Positions 1-9,361 of a stretch of 33,396 bases of DNA are shown in pieces (the first letter of the stretch is position 1; each line of letters opens with the position of its first letter). The stretch is taken from positions 1 through 33,396 of the forward strand of contig NZ_LYVF01000179.1 in the NCBI RefSeq assembly GCF_001655685.1, written 5' to 3'. The notes below the pieces were generated by a model. That model had not been told where the DNA came from, searched no databases, and saw only the letters and a list, made by a program, of their open reading frames with translations. Made by a program: the position numbers and the translations under genes. Origin of the DNA: Desulfotomaculum copahuensis. Lineage in GTDB: Bacteria > Bacillota > Desulfotomaculia > Desulfotomaculales > Desulfovirgulaceae.

Positions 1-1365
1 GGCGGCGCCGGTTTTCCGCCCGTTCAGCTGCCCGGCCTTTCCCTCCGTCGTCTCAGCGGCCGGAACGGCGCCGGGCTGCTTTTCTGCCGCCAGACGCACC
101 CCGATGGCGGCGGCGTGCGCTTCCAACCCCTCCACCCGGGCCAGTGCGATAATGGACGGTCCCAGCTCCTGCAAAAGCTCCCGGCTGCAGGAAATGACAC
201 TGGTCCGCTTCAAAAAGGTGTCCACTCCCAGCGGGGAGTAGAAGCGGGCTGTGCCCCCGGTGGGCAGCACATGGCTGGGTCCGGCCAGATAGTCGCCCAG
301 GGGCTCCGGTGCGTAGGCGCCCAGGAAAACGGCGCCGGCGGTGGTGACCCGGCCGAGCAGGGCAAAGGGGTCCGCCACGGCCAGTTCCAGGTGTTCCGGC
401 GCGAAGCGGTTGGCCAGTGCGATCGCCTCCTCCAGATCCGCGGTTACAATAATGGCGCCCTGGCCGGCCAGCGCCCGGGCGGCGGTTTCCCGCCGGGGCA
501 GGCGCGCCAGCTGCGCGGCCAGCTCTGATTGTACTCTTGCGGCCAGGGAGCGGTCCGGAGTGAGCAGCACGGCCGCCGCCAGCGGATCGTGTTCGGCCTG
601 GGCGAGCATGTCGGCGGCGATATAACGGGCATCGGCTTCGGCATCGGCGATAATCAGCACTTCACTGGGTCCGGCCAGCATGTCGATGTCCACCACTCCG
701 TACACCTGCTTTTTGGCCAGGGTGACATACAGGTTGCCCGGCCCGGCGATCTTGTCCACCGGCCTGATCGCGGCCGTGCCGTAGGCCAGAGCGGCGACAG
801 CCTGGGCGCCGCCCATTTTGTAGATTTCCGTCACCCCCGCCCGGGCGGCCGCGGCCAGGACATGCGGATTGATCCGCCCGTCCTGGCCGGGCGGCGTGGC
901 CATGACAATCTCCTTCACCCCGGCCACCCGCGCCGGCAGAGCGTTCATCAGCACCGAAGAAGGATAGGCGGCCGTGCCGCCGGGCACATAAATGCCCACC
1001 CGGTTCAAGGGACGCACCAGCTGGCCCAGGAACATGCCCCGGCCGTCCGGCTCGCACCAGGAATTGACCAGCTGCCGCCGGTGATAGGCGATAATATTTT
1101 CCGCCGCCAGATCCATCGCGTCCAGAAAACTTTTCGCCACCTGCGTCATGGCCGCTGCTGTTTCCTGCGGTGTCACCGCCAGGGTTTGCGGCGTCAACGC
1201 GGCGCCGTCGAAGGTTTTGGTATAGCGGCAGACAGCCGCATCCCCTTCCTTTTTGACCGCGGCCAGAATTTCAGCCACCGCCGCGGCGGCCTCCTCCCGG
1301 CCGGACGGGTGCCGCCGCCACAAGCGCTCCACTTCCGGACTGCCGGCATTGATAATATTGATCAT
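1..1365 (-). CDS. hisD: Histidinol dehydrogenase, 3' end beyond window
   Basis: HisD oxidises L-histidinol to L-histidine in two NAD-dependent steps at the end of histidine synthesis in the cytoplasm. The frame is open from an ATG at 1365, preceded by AAGGA, to the window edge without a stop (455 codons seen). The expected residues are all present: zinc ligands Q256, H259, D358 and H417, and catalytic E324/H325 (in FAPEHLE) and H365. The glycine-rich stretches [13 protein letters not shown] and AGPGN are also there. The family usually ends about 10-15 residues after the last zinc histidine. Here the frame continues at least 25 residues further with an A/G/K-rich tail, so the protein has a C-terminal extension or a linker to another domain. 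The gene has its own promoter and a putative operator, and yerC/hisR lies immediately upstream. Confidence 0.95.
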   Translation of the reverse strand, partial: MINIINAGSPEVERLWRRHPSGREEAAAAVAEILAAVKKEGDAAVCRYTKTFDGAALTPQTLAVTPQETAAAMTQVAKSFLDAMDLAAENIIAYHRRQLVNSWCEPDGRGMFLGQLVRPLNRVGIYVPGGTAAYPSSVLMNALPARVAGVKEIVMATPPGQDGRINPHVLAAAARAGVTEIYKMGGAQAVAALAYGTAAIRPVDKIAGPGNLYVTLAKKQVYGVVDIDMLAGPSEVLIIADAEADARYIAADMLAQAEHDPLAAAVLLTPDRSLAARVQSELAAQLARLPRRETAARALAGQGAIIVTADLEEAIALANRFAPEHLELAVADPFALLGRVTTAGAVFLGAYAPEPLGDYLAGPSHVLPTGGTARFYSPLGVDTFLKRTSVISCSRELLQELGPSIIALARVEGLEAHAAAIGVRLAAEKQPGAVPAAETTEGKAGQLNGRKTGAA

Positions 1366-1392
1366 GGGCTTCCTTCTTTCCCCAACCACATT

Positions 1393-1408
1393 CTTTAGTT
1401 AGTTAAAG
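1393..1408. promoter_or_regulatory. Putative HisR (YerC) operator of hisD
   Basis: A 16-bp imperfect palindrome, CTTTA-N6-TAAAG, lies just downstream of the predicted hisD transcription start and before its ribosome binding site, the usual place for a repressor. It resembles the A/T-rich TrpR-type operator core, and a close relative lies upstream of yerC (2053-2068). That HisR is the regulator is inferred from gene adjacency and the shared sequence. Confidence 0.5.
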
Positions 1409-1423
1409 TACTGATACGGTACC

Positions 1424-1453
1424 ATCATAAACTACCAGCCGGGCCGGTGTCAA
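1424..1453 (-). promoter_or_regulatory. Sigma-A promoter of hisD
   Basis: On the minus strand a perfect TTGACA (-35, 1448-1453) is followed after 18 bp by TATGAT (-10, 1424-1429). Transcription should start near 1417, about 50 nt before the hisD ATG. The site lies between yerC and hisD, so hisD need not depend on readthrough from yerC. Confidence 0.8.
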
Positions 1454-1536
1454 CCTCTTTCTTAACAATTTATTTACCTGACATATGAACGGTTCGTGAC
1501 AGCAGGCACAAATCCCGGCGTTTAAAAAATGCCGCT

Positions 1537-1851
1537 CTACTCATTTTCCCCGCCCGTCCGGCCGGCCAGGCGGGCCAGCACCAGCTTGTACCCGTCCGCC
1601 CCGTAGTTAAGGCAGCGCTTCACCCGGCTGATCGTGGCCGTGCTGGCGCCGGTACGGTGGGCAATCTCGCCGTAAGTGCGGTTTTCCTGCAGCATCCGGG
1701 CCACCTCCAGCCTTTGGGCCATCGATTTGATTTCAGCCACCGTACAGACGTCCTCGAAGAACTGGTAGCATTCATCGATGGTTTGCAAGGTGAGCACGCC
1801 CTTGAACAAATCGTCGAGCAAAGGATCTTTCAGTTTTCCCGTATAGGTCAT
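1537..1851 (-). CDS. yerC: YerC/YecD-family TrpR-related regulator (HisR-like)
   Basis: A 104-residue all-helical DNA-binding protein of the TrpR fold, in the YerC/YecD branch. The helix-turn-helix is visible as YGEIAHRTGASTATISRVKRCL near residues 60-81. Members of this branch in Firmicutes have been proposed as histidine regulators (HisR). The position directly upstream of hisD on the same strand, with related palindromes before both genes, fits that role and suggests autoregulation. Length matches the family. The start is the ATG at 1851. Family assignment is firm; the histidine role is established for relatives and inferred here. Confidence 0.88.
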   Translation of the reverse strand: MTYTGKLKDPLLDDLFKGVLTLQTIDECYQFFEDVCTVAEIKSMAQRLEVARMLQENRTYGEIAHRTGASTATISRVKRCLNYGADGYKLVLARLAGRTGGENE

Positions 1852-1964
1852 CGAAAAATCTCCCTGTCATCCCCGGGCCGGAGCACGAGGCGCTTTTCGC
1901 ACAAGTTTCCGCCGCCCCGGGCGCCGGACGCCGCCCCGGGCGGGCCGTCCCCGGAATCCGCCGG

Positions 1965-1983
1965 CTTTAACTAAAACGGTTAG
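1965..1983. promoter_or_regulatory. Partial HisR-like site upstream of yerC
   Basis: The plus strand begins with CTTTAACTAA, identical over ten bases to one reading of the hisD palindrome, then diverges and ends in GGTTAG. It looks like one good half-site with a degenerate partner, about 115-130 bp before the yerC start. Confidence 0.35.
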
Positions 1984-2052
1984 CACTCCGGCCTGCCGGA
2001 ATAAAATATTCTGTACCCAATCTTCGACACCGGAAGGGAAAACCCTTTTTCG

Positions 2053-2068
2053 CTTTACAAAACTAAAG
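2053..2068. promoter_or_regulatory. HisR-like palindrome upstream of yerC
   Basis: A 16-bp CTTTA-N6-TAAAG palindrome that matches the hisD palindrome at 13 of 16 positions when read on the minus strand. It lies about 200 bp upstream of yerC, so it may serve autoregulation or may be part of an RNA hairpin after purD. Confidence 0.4.
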
Positions 2069-2225
2069 CATCCGTCTAACCATCCCCCGGCACGGCCGGC
2101 CGGAAGAGCGAAAGAGTTTCCGGCCGCTGCGGCCGCGTCCGGCCGGACATGAACACCGGAAGGAAAACCCGTTTGCGCGCCCGCCGTCCGGAGGAAGAGG
2201 CATTTTCCACCCCGGGAAACTGTGT

Positions 2226-3494
2226 TCAGCCCCGCGTCAGCGCTTTGCGGCCGATATCCCGGCGGTAGTGCATGCCTTCAAAATGTATACCTTCCACAGC
2301 AGTATAGGCCAGTTTGATCGCTTCCGGGATGTCCGCCGCCACCGCGGTGACGCCGAGCACACGGCCGCCGGCGGTGACCACCCGGCCCGCCTGAAAAGCG
2401 GTGCCGGCGTGAAATACCGCCACTCCCGGCGGCGTGTGCTCCAGGCCGCTGATCTGATCCCCTTTGCGGTAAGCACCGGGATAGCCGGCGGCGGACAGCA
2501 CCACACATACGGCGGCGCCGGGGCGCCAGCGGATTTTCATGCCGGCCAGCCGCCCGGCCAGCACCGCTTCCATGATGTCGACCAGATCGCTTTCCAGCAG
2601 CATCAGCACCGGCTGCGCCTCCGGATCGCCGAAACGGGCGTTGAACTCCAGCACTTTGGGGCCGTCCGCGGTGAGTATCAGCCCGGCGTAAAGCACGCCC
2701 CGGTAAGGGCGCCCTGCGGCGGCCATCGCCCGCACCACCGGAATCAGGATTTGCTCCCGGGCAAAGCGGAAAATTTCCGGCGTGCACACTGGCGCCGGGG
2801 CGTAGGCGCCCATGCCACCGGTGTTCGGTCCGCGGTCGCCGTCGAAAACCGTCTTGTGATCCTGCGCCGGCAGCATGGGCGCCACTGTTTCACCGTCGGT
2901 GAAGGCCAGCACGCTCACCTCCTGGCCGGTAAGGCACTCCTCCACCACCACCCGGGCGCCGGCCGCGCCGAAGGCGCGCCTGTTCATTATCGTATCCACC
3001 GCCTGCAGCGCCTCATCCACCGTGGAACAGACGATCACGCCCTTGCCGGCGGCCAGTCCGTCCGCCTTGACCACGCAGGGCGCGCCAGTTTCTCGGATAT
3101 AGTCCGCGGCCGGCGCCGGGTCCGTAAAGGACCGGTAGCGCGCGGTGGGAATGCCGTATTCGGCCATGATCTCCTTGGCCAGCACCTTGCTGCCCTCTAT
3201 GGCCGCCGCCCGGGCGGACGGTCCGAACACCGGCCGGCCCGCTTCACTGAAGGAATCCGCAATACCCATGGTCAGCGGGCCTTCCGGGCCGATCACGGTC
3301 AGGTCGATATGTTCGCGCCGGGCAAAATCCAACAGGCCGGGAATGTTTTCGGCGGCTATGTCCACGCATTCGGCCAGCCCGGCGATGCCGGCATTGCCCG
3401 GGGCGCAAAAGAGCTTTTTCACCCGCGGGCTCTGCCGCAGCTTCCAGACCAGGGCGTGCTCGCGCCCGCCGCCGCCCACCACCAAAATTCGCAT
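2226..3494 (-). CDS. purD: Phosphoribosylamine-glycine ligase (GAR synthetase)
   Basis: PurD joins glycine to phosphoribosylamine with ATP, giving GAR, the second step of de novo purine synthesis. The 422-residue protein has the family length. It starts MRILVVGGGGREHA, the typical N-terminal nucleotide-binding loop. The central ATP-grasp domain (about 100-320) carries VVKADGLAAGKGV, the GDRGPNTGGMGAYAP motif and EFNARFGDPEAQ, whose acidic and Asn residues bind Mg-ATP. This is the last gene of the purine operon read from 14306, 304 nt after purH. The ATG at 3494 follows an AAGGA-type ribosome binding site at a slightly long distance. Confidence 0.97.
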   Translation of the reverse strand: MRILVVGGGGREHALVWKLRQSPRVKKLFCAPGNAGIAGLAECVDIAAENIPGLLDFARREHIDLTVIGPEGPLTMGIADSFSEAGRPVFGPSARAAAIEGSKVLAKEIMAEYGIPTARYRSFTDPAPAADYIRETGAPCVVKADGLAAGKGVIVCSTVDEALQAVDTIMNRRAFGAAGARVVVEECLTGQEVSVLAFTDGETVAPMLPAQDHKTVFDGDRGPNTGGMGAYAPAPVCTPEIFRFAREQILIPVVRAMAAAGRPYRGVLYAGLILTADGPKVLEFNARFGDPEAQPVLMLLESDLVDIMEAVLAGRLAGMKIRWRPGAAVCVVLSAAGYPGAYRKGDQISGLEHTPPGVAVFHAGTAFQAGRVVTAGGRVLGVTAVAADIPEAIKLAYTAVEGIHFEGMHYRRDIGRKALTRG

Positions 3495-3539
3495 TTCAAT
3501 TCCGTTCCTTCCTTAAAAAATATCCCCGCCGGGCCCGCT

Positions 3540-3735
3540 CCGGGAAACACAGGGACGATCCCTACACTTCCCCTGGGAGGTCAGGGGAAGACACGGGGCC
3601 GGTTCCTTTGTTTGTGCCCTCCCCGAAGGCATGGGGACGGTTGCTTTGCCTTCCCTTTACCTTTCCGGAAGGCATGCCGGGCCTGAAGGCATGGGGCTGG
3701 TTCCTTTTCTCCCCCGCCCTCCCGACTCCTGCTGT
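3540..3735. repeat. Tandem imperfect GGGGACGGTT-type repeats
   Basis: The purD-purH gap (3495-3798) has no gene but contains several degenerate copies of a CATGGGGACGGTTCCTTTG-like unit: near 3590-3615, 3629-3652 and 3686-3712, with a weaker one near 3548-3563. Related sequence recurs in reverse orientation at 17977-18073. It lies inside the operon transcript. Confidence 0.6.
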
Positions 3736-3798
3736 ATGCCGGGAACGTAACAACCGTGCACGGCCCGGCCAACCATCATGTTACGGGTGAAACTTCGA

Positions 3799-5460
3799 TC
3801 AGTGCTTGAAATGACGCATGCCGGTGAAGAGCATGGCTATGCCGTGTTCGTTGCAGGCAGCGATGGATTCCTCATCCTTGAGCGAGCCGCCGGGCTGGAT
3901 GATGGCGTCGATGCCCGCTCTGGCCGCTTCGTCCACCGTGTCCCGGAAGGGGAAGAAGGCGTCGGAGGCCAGCACCGCGCCGCGTGCCTTGTCCCCGGCC
4001 TGTTCCAGGGCGATGCGCGCCGCGCCCACCCGGTTCATCTGGCCGGCGCCCACGCCGATCAACTGCTGCCCGCGCACCACCACGATGGCGTTGGATTTGA
4101 CATGCTTGACCACCGCCATGGCAAAGGCCAGATCGGCCAGCTGCTCCGGGGCCGGCTGCCTTTCCGTCACCACCCGCACTTTGGCCGGGTCGGTCACCAC
4201 CCGGTCGGCCTCCTGGATCAACAGGCCGCCGTTCACTTTGCGCATGTCGTAACGATCGCTGGATTGGATGCCCGCCGGGCCGTCCTTGATCAGATCGCTC
4301 AGGCGGGAGGCGGTCAGCATTTCATTGAGCGCCCCGCCGGAATGCATCTTGAGCAATTCATCTTTCAGCTGCTCTTCGGAACGCGAAATCAGCGGACCGG
4401 TTTTGAGCAGGCGCAGATTGGCTTTGGCGGTGAGTATCGCCAGCGCGCCGGGGGTGAAGTCCGGGGCGATCACCGCTTCCAGGAAAATTTTGCTCATCTT
4501 TTCCGCCGTGGCCTCGTCCACCGGGCGGTTGCAGGCCGCAATGCCGCCGAAGGCGGAAACCGGATCCCCCTCGTAGGCCAGGGTGTAGGCCGCATCCAGC
4601 GTGTCGGCGCTGGACGCACCGCAGGGGTTGTTGTGCTTGATGATCACCACCGAGGGGTCGATGAATTCCCGCACCAGTTCCAGAGCGGCGTTCAGATCCA
4701 GGATGTTGTTGAAGGACAGCTCCTTGCCCGCCAGCTGCACCGCATTGCCCACGCAGGGTCCGGTGACCGCCGGATCGCGGTAAAAGGCGGCCCGCTGGTG
4801 CGGGTTCTCGCCGTAGCGCAGGGGTTGGGCCAGTTCCACCGCCATTTGCCAGACGGCGGGGAAATCATCCGCCTCGCCGCCGGAGCGCTCCTGCAGGTAG
4901 TTGGCGATCGCCGTGTCGTAGGCCGCGGTGTGGGCAAAGGCCTCCCGGGCCAGCTCGAGGCGGAAGGAATCCGGAATCTCCCCGCTCCGCAGGACGTCCA
5001 GCACTGCGCCGTAGCGTGCCGGATCAACCACCACCAGCACGTACTGGTGATTCTTGGCTGCCGAACGCACCATGGACGGACCGCCGATGTCGATGTTTTC
5101 GATTGCTTCGGCAAAAGTGACCCCGGGCCGGGCGATGGTTTCCCGGAAAGGGTAGAGGTTCACCGCCACCAGGTCGATCGGGGTGATGCCGTGCTCCGAC
5201 AGTTGGGCCAGATGCGCCGGTGTGCGCAGGGCCAGGATGCCGCCGTGCACTTTGGGGTGCAGCGTTTTCACCCGGCCGTCCAGGATCTCCGGAAAACCGG
5301 TGACGTCCGAAACGTATGTAACGGGCAGTCCGGCTTCCTTGAGCGTTTTGGCGGTGCCGCCGGTGGAAACGATCTCCACCCCCAGTTCGACCAGGCCGCG
5401 GGCGAACTCCACCAGCCCGGTCTTGTCGGATACGCTGAGCAGCGCGCGCTTGACGGTCAT
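3799..5460 (-). CDS. purH: Bifunctional AICAR formyltransferase / IMP cyclohydrolase
   Basis: PurH catalyses the last two steps to IMP: formyl transfer from 10-formyl-THF to AICAR, then ring closure. The N-terminal MGS-like cyclohydrolase domain (about 1-150) includes STGGTAKTL and [13 protein letters not shown]. The C-terminal transformylase domain carries the catalytic Lys-His in [11 protein letters not shown] chose the ATG at 5460 because GGAGG lies 8 nt before it; a TTG two codons upstream is too close. The 553 residues are about 30-40 more than common homologues, and the excess appears to sit in the transformylase domain around the segment [14 protein letters not shown] to SSDRYDM. Confidence 0.97.
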   Translation of the reverse strand: MTVKRALLSVSDKTGLVEFARGLVELGVEIVSTGGTAKTLKEAGLPVTYVSDVTGFPEILDGRVKTLHPKVHGGILALRTPAHLAQLSEHGITPIDLVAVNLYPFRETIARPGVTFAEAIENIDIGGPSMVRSAAKNHQYVLVVVDPARYGAVLDVLRSGEIPDSFRLELAREAFAHTAAYDTAIANYLQERSGGEADDFPAVWQMAVELAQPLRYGENPHQRAAFYRDPAVTGPCVGNAVQLAGKELSFNNILDLNAALELVREFIDPSVVIIKHNNPCGASSADTLDAAYTLAYEGDPVSAFGGIAACNRPVDEATAEKMSKIFLEAVIAPDFTPGALAILTAKANLRLLKTGPLISRSEEQLKDELLKMHSGGALNEMLTASRLSDLIKDGPAGIQSSDRYDMRKVNGGLLIQEADRVVTDPAKVRVVTERQPAPEQLADLAFAMAVVKHVKSNAIVVVRGQQLIGVGAGQMNRVGAARIALEQAGDKARGAVLASDAFFPFRDTVDEAARAGIDAIIQPGGSLKDEESIAACNEHGIAMLFTGMRHFKH

Positions 5461-5795
5461 TAACAAGACCTCCTTGCATAGTTGTGATGGACTTTCCCCG
5501 GGACGAGCCCGGGGGCGTCAGCCCGAAGGTTTCACATGTTACCGGACGGTTGCCCGGTTTACCGGGTCTTACACCTTTCTCGCGAGCAAGCATCCCGGCA
5601 TTTGCCGGGAGGACCGGTGATACCAGCGTCCGCTCCACTCCGCAAAAGGGTGGATTTCAGGGGCAGGTACTTTAAAATGCCGCCGGGCCGCGAAAAGATT
5701 ATTAAATCCCATGACGCGGGCGGTCCTTCTTACGTTACGTGCCCCGCCGGCGGCATGTTTCAACCGGCTTTCCGGCGCCTTCTTTGCGGCCGCCT
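5461..5795 (-). other. Structured purN-purH intergenic spacer
   Basis: These 335 nt contain no gene but several strong hairpins: CCCCGGG/CCCGGGG near 5495-5513, CCCGGC/GCCGGG near 5592-5607, and a CCCGGT/ACCGGG pair near 5552-5567. None has a T tract in the direction of transcription, so they look like processing or stabilising structures rather than terminators. The purH ribosome binding site (AAGGAGG) is at the purH-proximal end. Confidence 0.5.
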
Positions 5796-6404
5796 TCAGC
5801 GGATAAACACCCGGCGCCCTCTGATCTCCAGCCGGCCGGCGGCGTACAGTGCGACCGCTTCCGGGTAGATGCGGTGCTCCTGCTCCAGGATGCGTTCAGC
5901 CAGGCTGTCGGCCGTATCTTCAGGCAGTACGGGCACCACCGCCTGCAGAATAATCGGTCCGCTGTCCATGCCCCCGTCCACAAAGTGCACCGTGCAGCCG
6001 CTGTAGCGCACGCCGTACTCCCAGGCCTGCCGCTGGGCGTGCAGCCCGGGGAAGGCCGGCAGCAGCGCCGGGTGGATGTTGATCACCCGGTTGGGGAAGG
6101 CGGCCAGCATGGTTTCACCGACAATGCGCATATAGCCGGCCAGGCAGACCAGCCCGGCCCGGTGCTCCTGCAATTTTTCCACCACGGCCCGCTCATATTC
6201 ATCCTTGCTTTCAAACGCGGCCGGACTCAACGCCGCGGCCGGAATGCCCCGGGCGCGTGCCCGCTCCAGGGCGTGCGCCTGCGGGTTGTCGCTGATCACC
6301 ACGGCCACCGCGGCCGGCAGCCGCCCGGCCTCAATGGCGTCCATAATCGCCTGCAGGTTGGAACCCCGCCCCGAGGCCAGCACGCCCAGGCGTAATACTG
6401 ACAT
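5796..6404 (-). CDS. purN: Phosphoribosylglycinamide formyltransferase (folate-dependent)
   Basis: PurN transfers a formyl group from 10-formyl-THF to GAR in step 3 of purine synthesis. The 202 residues match the family. The N-terminus LGVLASGRGSNLQAI binds the phosphate of GAR. The catalytic triad is visible as N109 and H111 (in NIHPALLP) and D147 (in DGGMDSGP). It follows purM with an 18-nt gap, and a GGGGGGAG ribosome binding site precedes the ATG. Confidence 0.97.
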   Translation of the reverse strand: MSVLRLGVLASGRGSNLQAIMDAIEAGRLPAAVAVVISDNPQAHALERARARGIPAAALSPAAFESKDEYERAVVEKLQEHRAGLVCLAGYMRIVGETMLAAFPNRVINIHPALLPAFPGLHAQRQAWEYGVRYSGCTVHFVDGGMDSGPIILQAVVPVLPEDTADSLAERILEQEHRIYPEAVALYAAGRLEIRGRRVFIR

Positions 6405-6422
6405 CCGCCAACACTCCCCCCA

Positions 6423-7466
6423 TTAAACGTAGCGCACTTCCCTGTCGCCGCGCACCACTTCGCCCACCGCGAATGCCTTTTCACCGGCGGCGGCCAGGGC
6501 GTCAAGCACGGCGCCGGCCCGGCCGGGCGGCACCACCAGCACCAGGCCCAAACCCATGTTGAAAGTACGGTACATCTCCGCTTCCGGCACCCGGCCGGCG
6601 GCGCGGATCAGCTCGAACACGGGCGGCAGCGGCCAGGCGCGCCGGTCCAGCGCCACGCCCGTGCCCGGCGGCAGGATGCGCGGAATGTTTTCCGTCAGGC
6701 CGCCGCCGGTGATGTGCGCCACTCCCCGGATGTCGAAATGTTCGCATAACGGCAGCACGGCGCGCACATAGATGCGCGTCGGCTCAAGCATTTCCTCGCC
6801 CACGGTGCGCCCCAGCTCGTCCCTGTAAGTGTCCACCCGCCAGCCGGCCGCCTCCAGCAGCGCTTTGCGCGCCAGGGAGTAACCGTTGCTGTGCAGACCG
6901 GCGGAGGGCAGGCCGATTAACGTGTCGCCGGCCTGGATGCGGGAACCGTCGATGATCCGGCTGCGCTCCACCACCCCCACCACGAAACCGGCCAGGTCGT
7001 ATTCCTCCGGTCCGTAGAAACCGGGCATTTCCGCCGTTTCCCCGCCGATCAGGGCGCAGCCGGCCTGCCGGCAGCCCCCGGCCACGCCCTCCACAATGGC
7101 GGCCACCTTTTCCGGCACCAGCCGGCCCACAGCCAGGTAATCCAGGAAAAACAGCGGTTCCGCCCCCTGGGCGAGCACGTCGTTGGCGCACATGGCCACC
7201 AGATCGATGCCCACGGTGTCGTGCCGGTCCATGAGCATGGCCACTTTGAGCTTGGTGCCCACCCCATCGGTGCCCGATACCAGCACCGGCTGGCGGTAAC
7301 GGGCCGTATCCAGGGCGAACAGGCCGCCGAATCCGCCGATGTCCGTGAGCACACCGGGACGGAAGGTGCTTCGCACTGTTTTCTTGATCAGCTCCACCGC
7401 CCGGTTGCCGGCGGAGATGTCCACGCCGGCGCCGGCATAAGTAAGGCCCGCGGTCTGATCCGACAT
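6423..7466 (-). CDS. purM: AIR synthetase (phosphoribosylformylglycinamidine cyclo-ligase)
   Basis: PurM closes the imidazole ring by converting FGAM to AIR with ATP. From the ATG at 7466 the protein has 347 residues, the family length, and begins [17 protein letters not shown]. Motifs include [32 protein letters not shown] and [11 protein letters not shown]. The frame stays open 219 nt further upstream, but that part resembles no purM N-terminus and spacing to the better ribosome binding sites argues against it. The GGAG before the chosen ATG lies a long 13 nt away. The substrate FGAM is made by PurSQL, whose genes are not in the window. Confidence 0.96.
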   Translation of the reverse strand: MSDQTAGLTYAGAGVDISAGNRAVELIKKTVRSTFRPGVLTDIGGFGGLFALDTARYRQPVLVSGTDGVGTKLKVAMLMDRHDTVGIDLVAMCANDVLAQGAEPLFFLDYLAVGRLVPEKVAAIVEGVAGGCRQAGCALIGGETAEMPGFYGPEEYDLAGFVVGVVERSRIIDGSRIQAGDTLIGLPSAGLHSNGYSLARKALLEAAGWRVDTYRDELGRTVGEEMLEPTRIYVRAVLPLCEHFDIRGVAHITGGGLTENIPRILPPGTGVALDRRAWPLPPVFELIRAAGRVPEAEMYRTFNMGLGLVLVVPPGRAGAVLDALAAAGEKAFAVGEVVRGDREVRYV

Positions 7467-7695
7467 GATTGAATCCACACTCCTCATAAACGAGCACGAT
7501 TTTCTGAATACACCCCGCAAAAAGCAAGGCCGGTGACCGCACCGGGCCGCTCCAATGCTCCGGTCCGGCGAAAAATGCTTTCCCTGAAACCTGGCGCTGA
7601 CCGAAGCCGGCTGTAATGGCTTTGGATTTTTCATGATTATCAATGCACTGCCGCGCTGCTCCGGTCGCTCCTTCGGTCCGGCCACTGCCTGCCGG

Positions 7696-9138
7696 TCAGC
7701 TCTCCAGGCTGAATTTCCCAGCCGTGCTTGGTTCGGGCACCGCCACCGGGTAGTCGCCGGTGAAGCAGGCGGTGCAGAAGTCGTCCCGCCGGTCGCCGAA
7801 GATTTCCAGCAGCCCTTCCATGCTCAGGTAATGCAGTCCGTCCGCATTGATCAGCCGGCGGATTTCCTCCAGCGGCTTCTGGGCGGCAATCAATTCCGCC
7901 TCGTTGGAAGTGTCGATGCCGTAATAGCAGGAGCGGACCACCGGCGGCGAGCTCAGGCACAGGTGCACCTCCTGCACGCCGGCGTCCCGCAGCATGGCCA
8001 CCAGCTTGCTGCTGGTGGTGCCCCGCACCAGGGAGTCGTCCACCATCACCACCCGCCGGCCGCAAAGCACGTCCCGGATCGGGTTCAGCTTCAGACGCAC
8101 TCCCAGGTCGCGCATGTCCTGGTTGGGCTGAATGAAGGTGCGGCCGATGTAGCGGTTTTTCATCAGGCCCTCCTCGAAAGGAATGCCGGAGGCTTCGGCG
8201 TAGCCCCGGGCGGCCGCTGTGCCCGAGTCGGGCACCGGGATGACCAGGTCGGCCTCCACCGGATACTCTCTGGCCAGGCGGCGGCCCATTTCCCGCCGCA
8301 CCCGGTTCACATTGAAACCGTCCATGTGACTGTCCGGACGGGCAAAGTAGATGTATTCGAAAATACAGTGGGCGCGCCGGCGGGGCATGATTCCCTGCCG
8401 GCTGGTCAGACCGTTTTCATCGATCATCAAGATCTCCCCCGGCGCCACGTCCCGGATCCATTGCGCGCCCACTGTATCCAGAGCGCAGGATTCCGAGGCC
8501 ACCACGTAGCCGCCGTTTTCCAGGCCGCCCAGGCACAGGGGACGGAAGGCGTGCGGATCACGCACGGCCAAAAGGCTCCTTTCCGTAAGCAGCACCAGCG
8601 AATAGGCGCCCTGCAGGTCGATCATGCACTTCATCACGGCCTCTTCCAGACTGGTCTGGCTGTAACGGGCGATCAGGTTGACGATCACCTCCGTATCGGT
8701 CGAGGATTGAAACACCGAGCCGGTCGAGGTCAACCGGGCGCGCAGGGCGGTGACGTTGGTCAGATTGCCGTTGTGAGCCAGACCGAGCATGCCGCCGGCG
8801 TAACGGAAGACCAGCGGCTGGGCGTTGATCGGCGAACTGGCGCCGGTGGTGGAATAGCGCACGTGGCCGATCGCCGCGTGTCCCTTGAACTGGTCCAGAT
8901 CCCGGCCGTGAAACACCTCCGGCACCAGGCCCATGTCCTTGTAGAGCTGCAGGCGCCGCCCGTCGGCCACGGCGATGCCGGCGCTCTCCTGGCCGCGGTG
9001 CTGCAGGGCGTAAAGGCCGTAATAGGTGAGCCGGGCCACGTCCCGGCCCGGCGCGTAGACGCCGAATACGCCGCATTCTTCTTTCGGCTTGTCCGGGAAC
9101 CGTTGTTTTTCGTCACGGGGCGCTCCGCTTTGTCTCAC
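7696..9138 (-). CDS. purF: Amidophosphoribosyltransferase (Bacillus type, Fe-S)
   Basis: PurF is the committed step of purine synthesis: PRPP and glutamine give phosphoribosylamine. I place the start at the GTG at 9138, which follows AGGGGGAG; this gives 480 residues with a 21-residue propeptide before the catalytic nucleophile C22 (EECGVFGVY). The open frame extends 60 nt further to another ATG. Four cysteines match the Fe-S ligands of the B. subtilis enzyme: in [17 protein letters not shown] and the CTAC pair near the C-terminus. The PRPP loop is [13 protein letters not shown]. As a PRPP user it fits the proposed PRPP control of the operon leader. Confidence 0.97.
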   Translation of the reverse strand: MRQSGAPRDEKQRFPDKPKEECGVFGVYAPGRDVARLTYYGLYALQHRGQESAGIAVADGRRLQLYKDMGLVPEVFHGRDLDQFKGHAAIGHVRYSTTGASSPINAQPLVFRYAGGMLGLAHNGNLTNVTALRARLTSTGSVFQSSTDTEVIVNLIARYSQTSLEEAVMKCMIDLQGAYSLVLLTERSLLAVRDPHAFRPLCLGGLENGGYVVASESCALDTVGAQWIRDVAPGEILMIDENGLTSRQGIMPRRRAHCIFEYIYFARPDSHMDGFNVNRVRREMGRRLAREYPVEADLVIPVPDSGTAAARGYAEASGIPFEEGLMKNRYIGRTFIQPNQDMRDLGVRLKLNPIRDVLCGRRVVMVDDSLVRGTTSSKLVAMLRDAGVQEVHLCLSSPPVVRSCYYGIDTSNEAELIAAQKPLEEIRRLINADGLHYLSMEGLLEIFGDRRDDFCTACFTGDYPVAVPEPSTAGKFSLES

Positions 9139-9334
9139 TCTGCTCCCCCTTCCCGGTTGCGGGATCGATTGCTTGTGTGCACCCGGCCGCATCACCATGC
9201 ATTATGCGCGCCGCCGGTCCGCCGGACGGGCCGCGCCGGAATCGGGACGCACCGGCCGTCCCGGTGCCGTTTTCACAAGGCCGGCAATGCCCGGGATTAT
9301 TCTTACAGGCTCCGCAATGCGAACGGCTGCAGCC

Positions 9335-9356
9335 GTAAACGTTCCGGTACGTTTAC
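9335..9356. promoter_or_regulatory. 22-bp near-perfect palindrome after purC
   Basis: Arms GTAAACGT and ACGTTTAC flank a CCGG centre, with only one mismatched base pair in 22. It begins 5 nt after the purC stop on the transcribed strand, upstream of purF. There is no T tract, so it is not a standard terminator. Its shape resembles a LacI-family operator, but no regulator gene is nearby. Confidence 0.45.
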
Positions 9357-9361
9357 TGTTG

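Larger units (their letters stand above)
1852..2225. other. Intergenic region upstream of yerC and after purD
   Basis: No gene is visible in these 374 nt. The region holds the two yerC-proximal HisR-like sites, a 5-bp AAGGG/CCCTT hairpin with a short T run on the plus strand (2034-2050), and two near-identical stretches reading ACACCGGAAGG..AAAACCC (about 2026-2044 and 2153-2171). I see no convincing intrinsic terminator for the purine operon after purD, although a 6-bp GCTTTA/TAAAGC hairpin overlaps the 2053 site. The -10 and -35 of yerC are not clear. Confidence 0.5.

Noticed and set aside
2268-3686. Long plus-strand frames opposite purD, purH, purF and purB
   Set aside because: They are rich in His, Gln, Arg and Gly, match no family and lie fully antisense to well-supported genes; this is usual in GC-rich coding DNA.
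7467-7685. In-frame upstream extension of purM by 73 codons
   Set aside because: It matches no PurM N-terminus and has an arbitrary residue mix; the start giving normal family length was kept.
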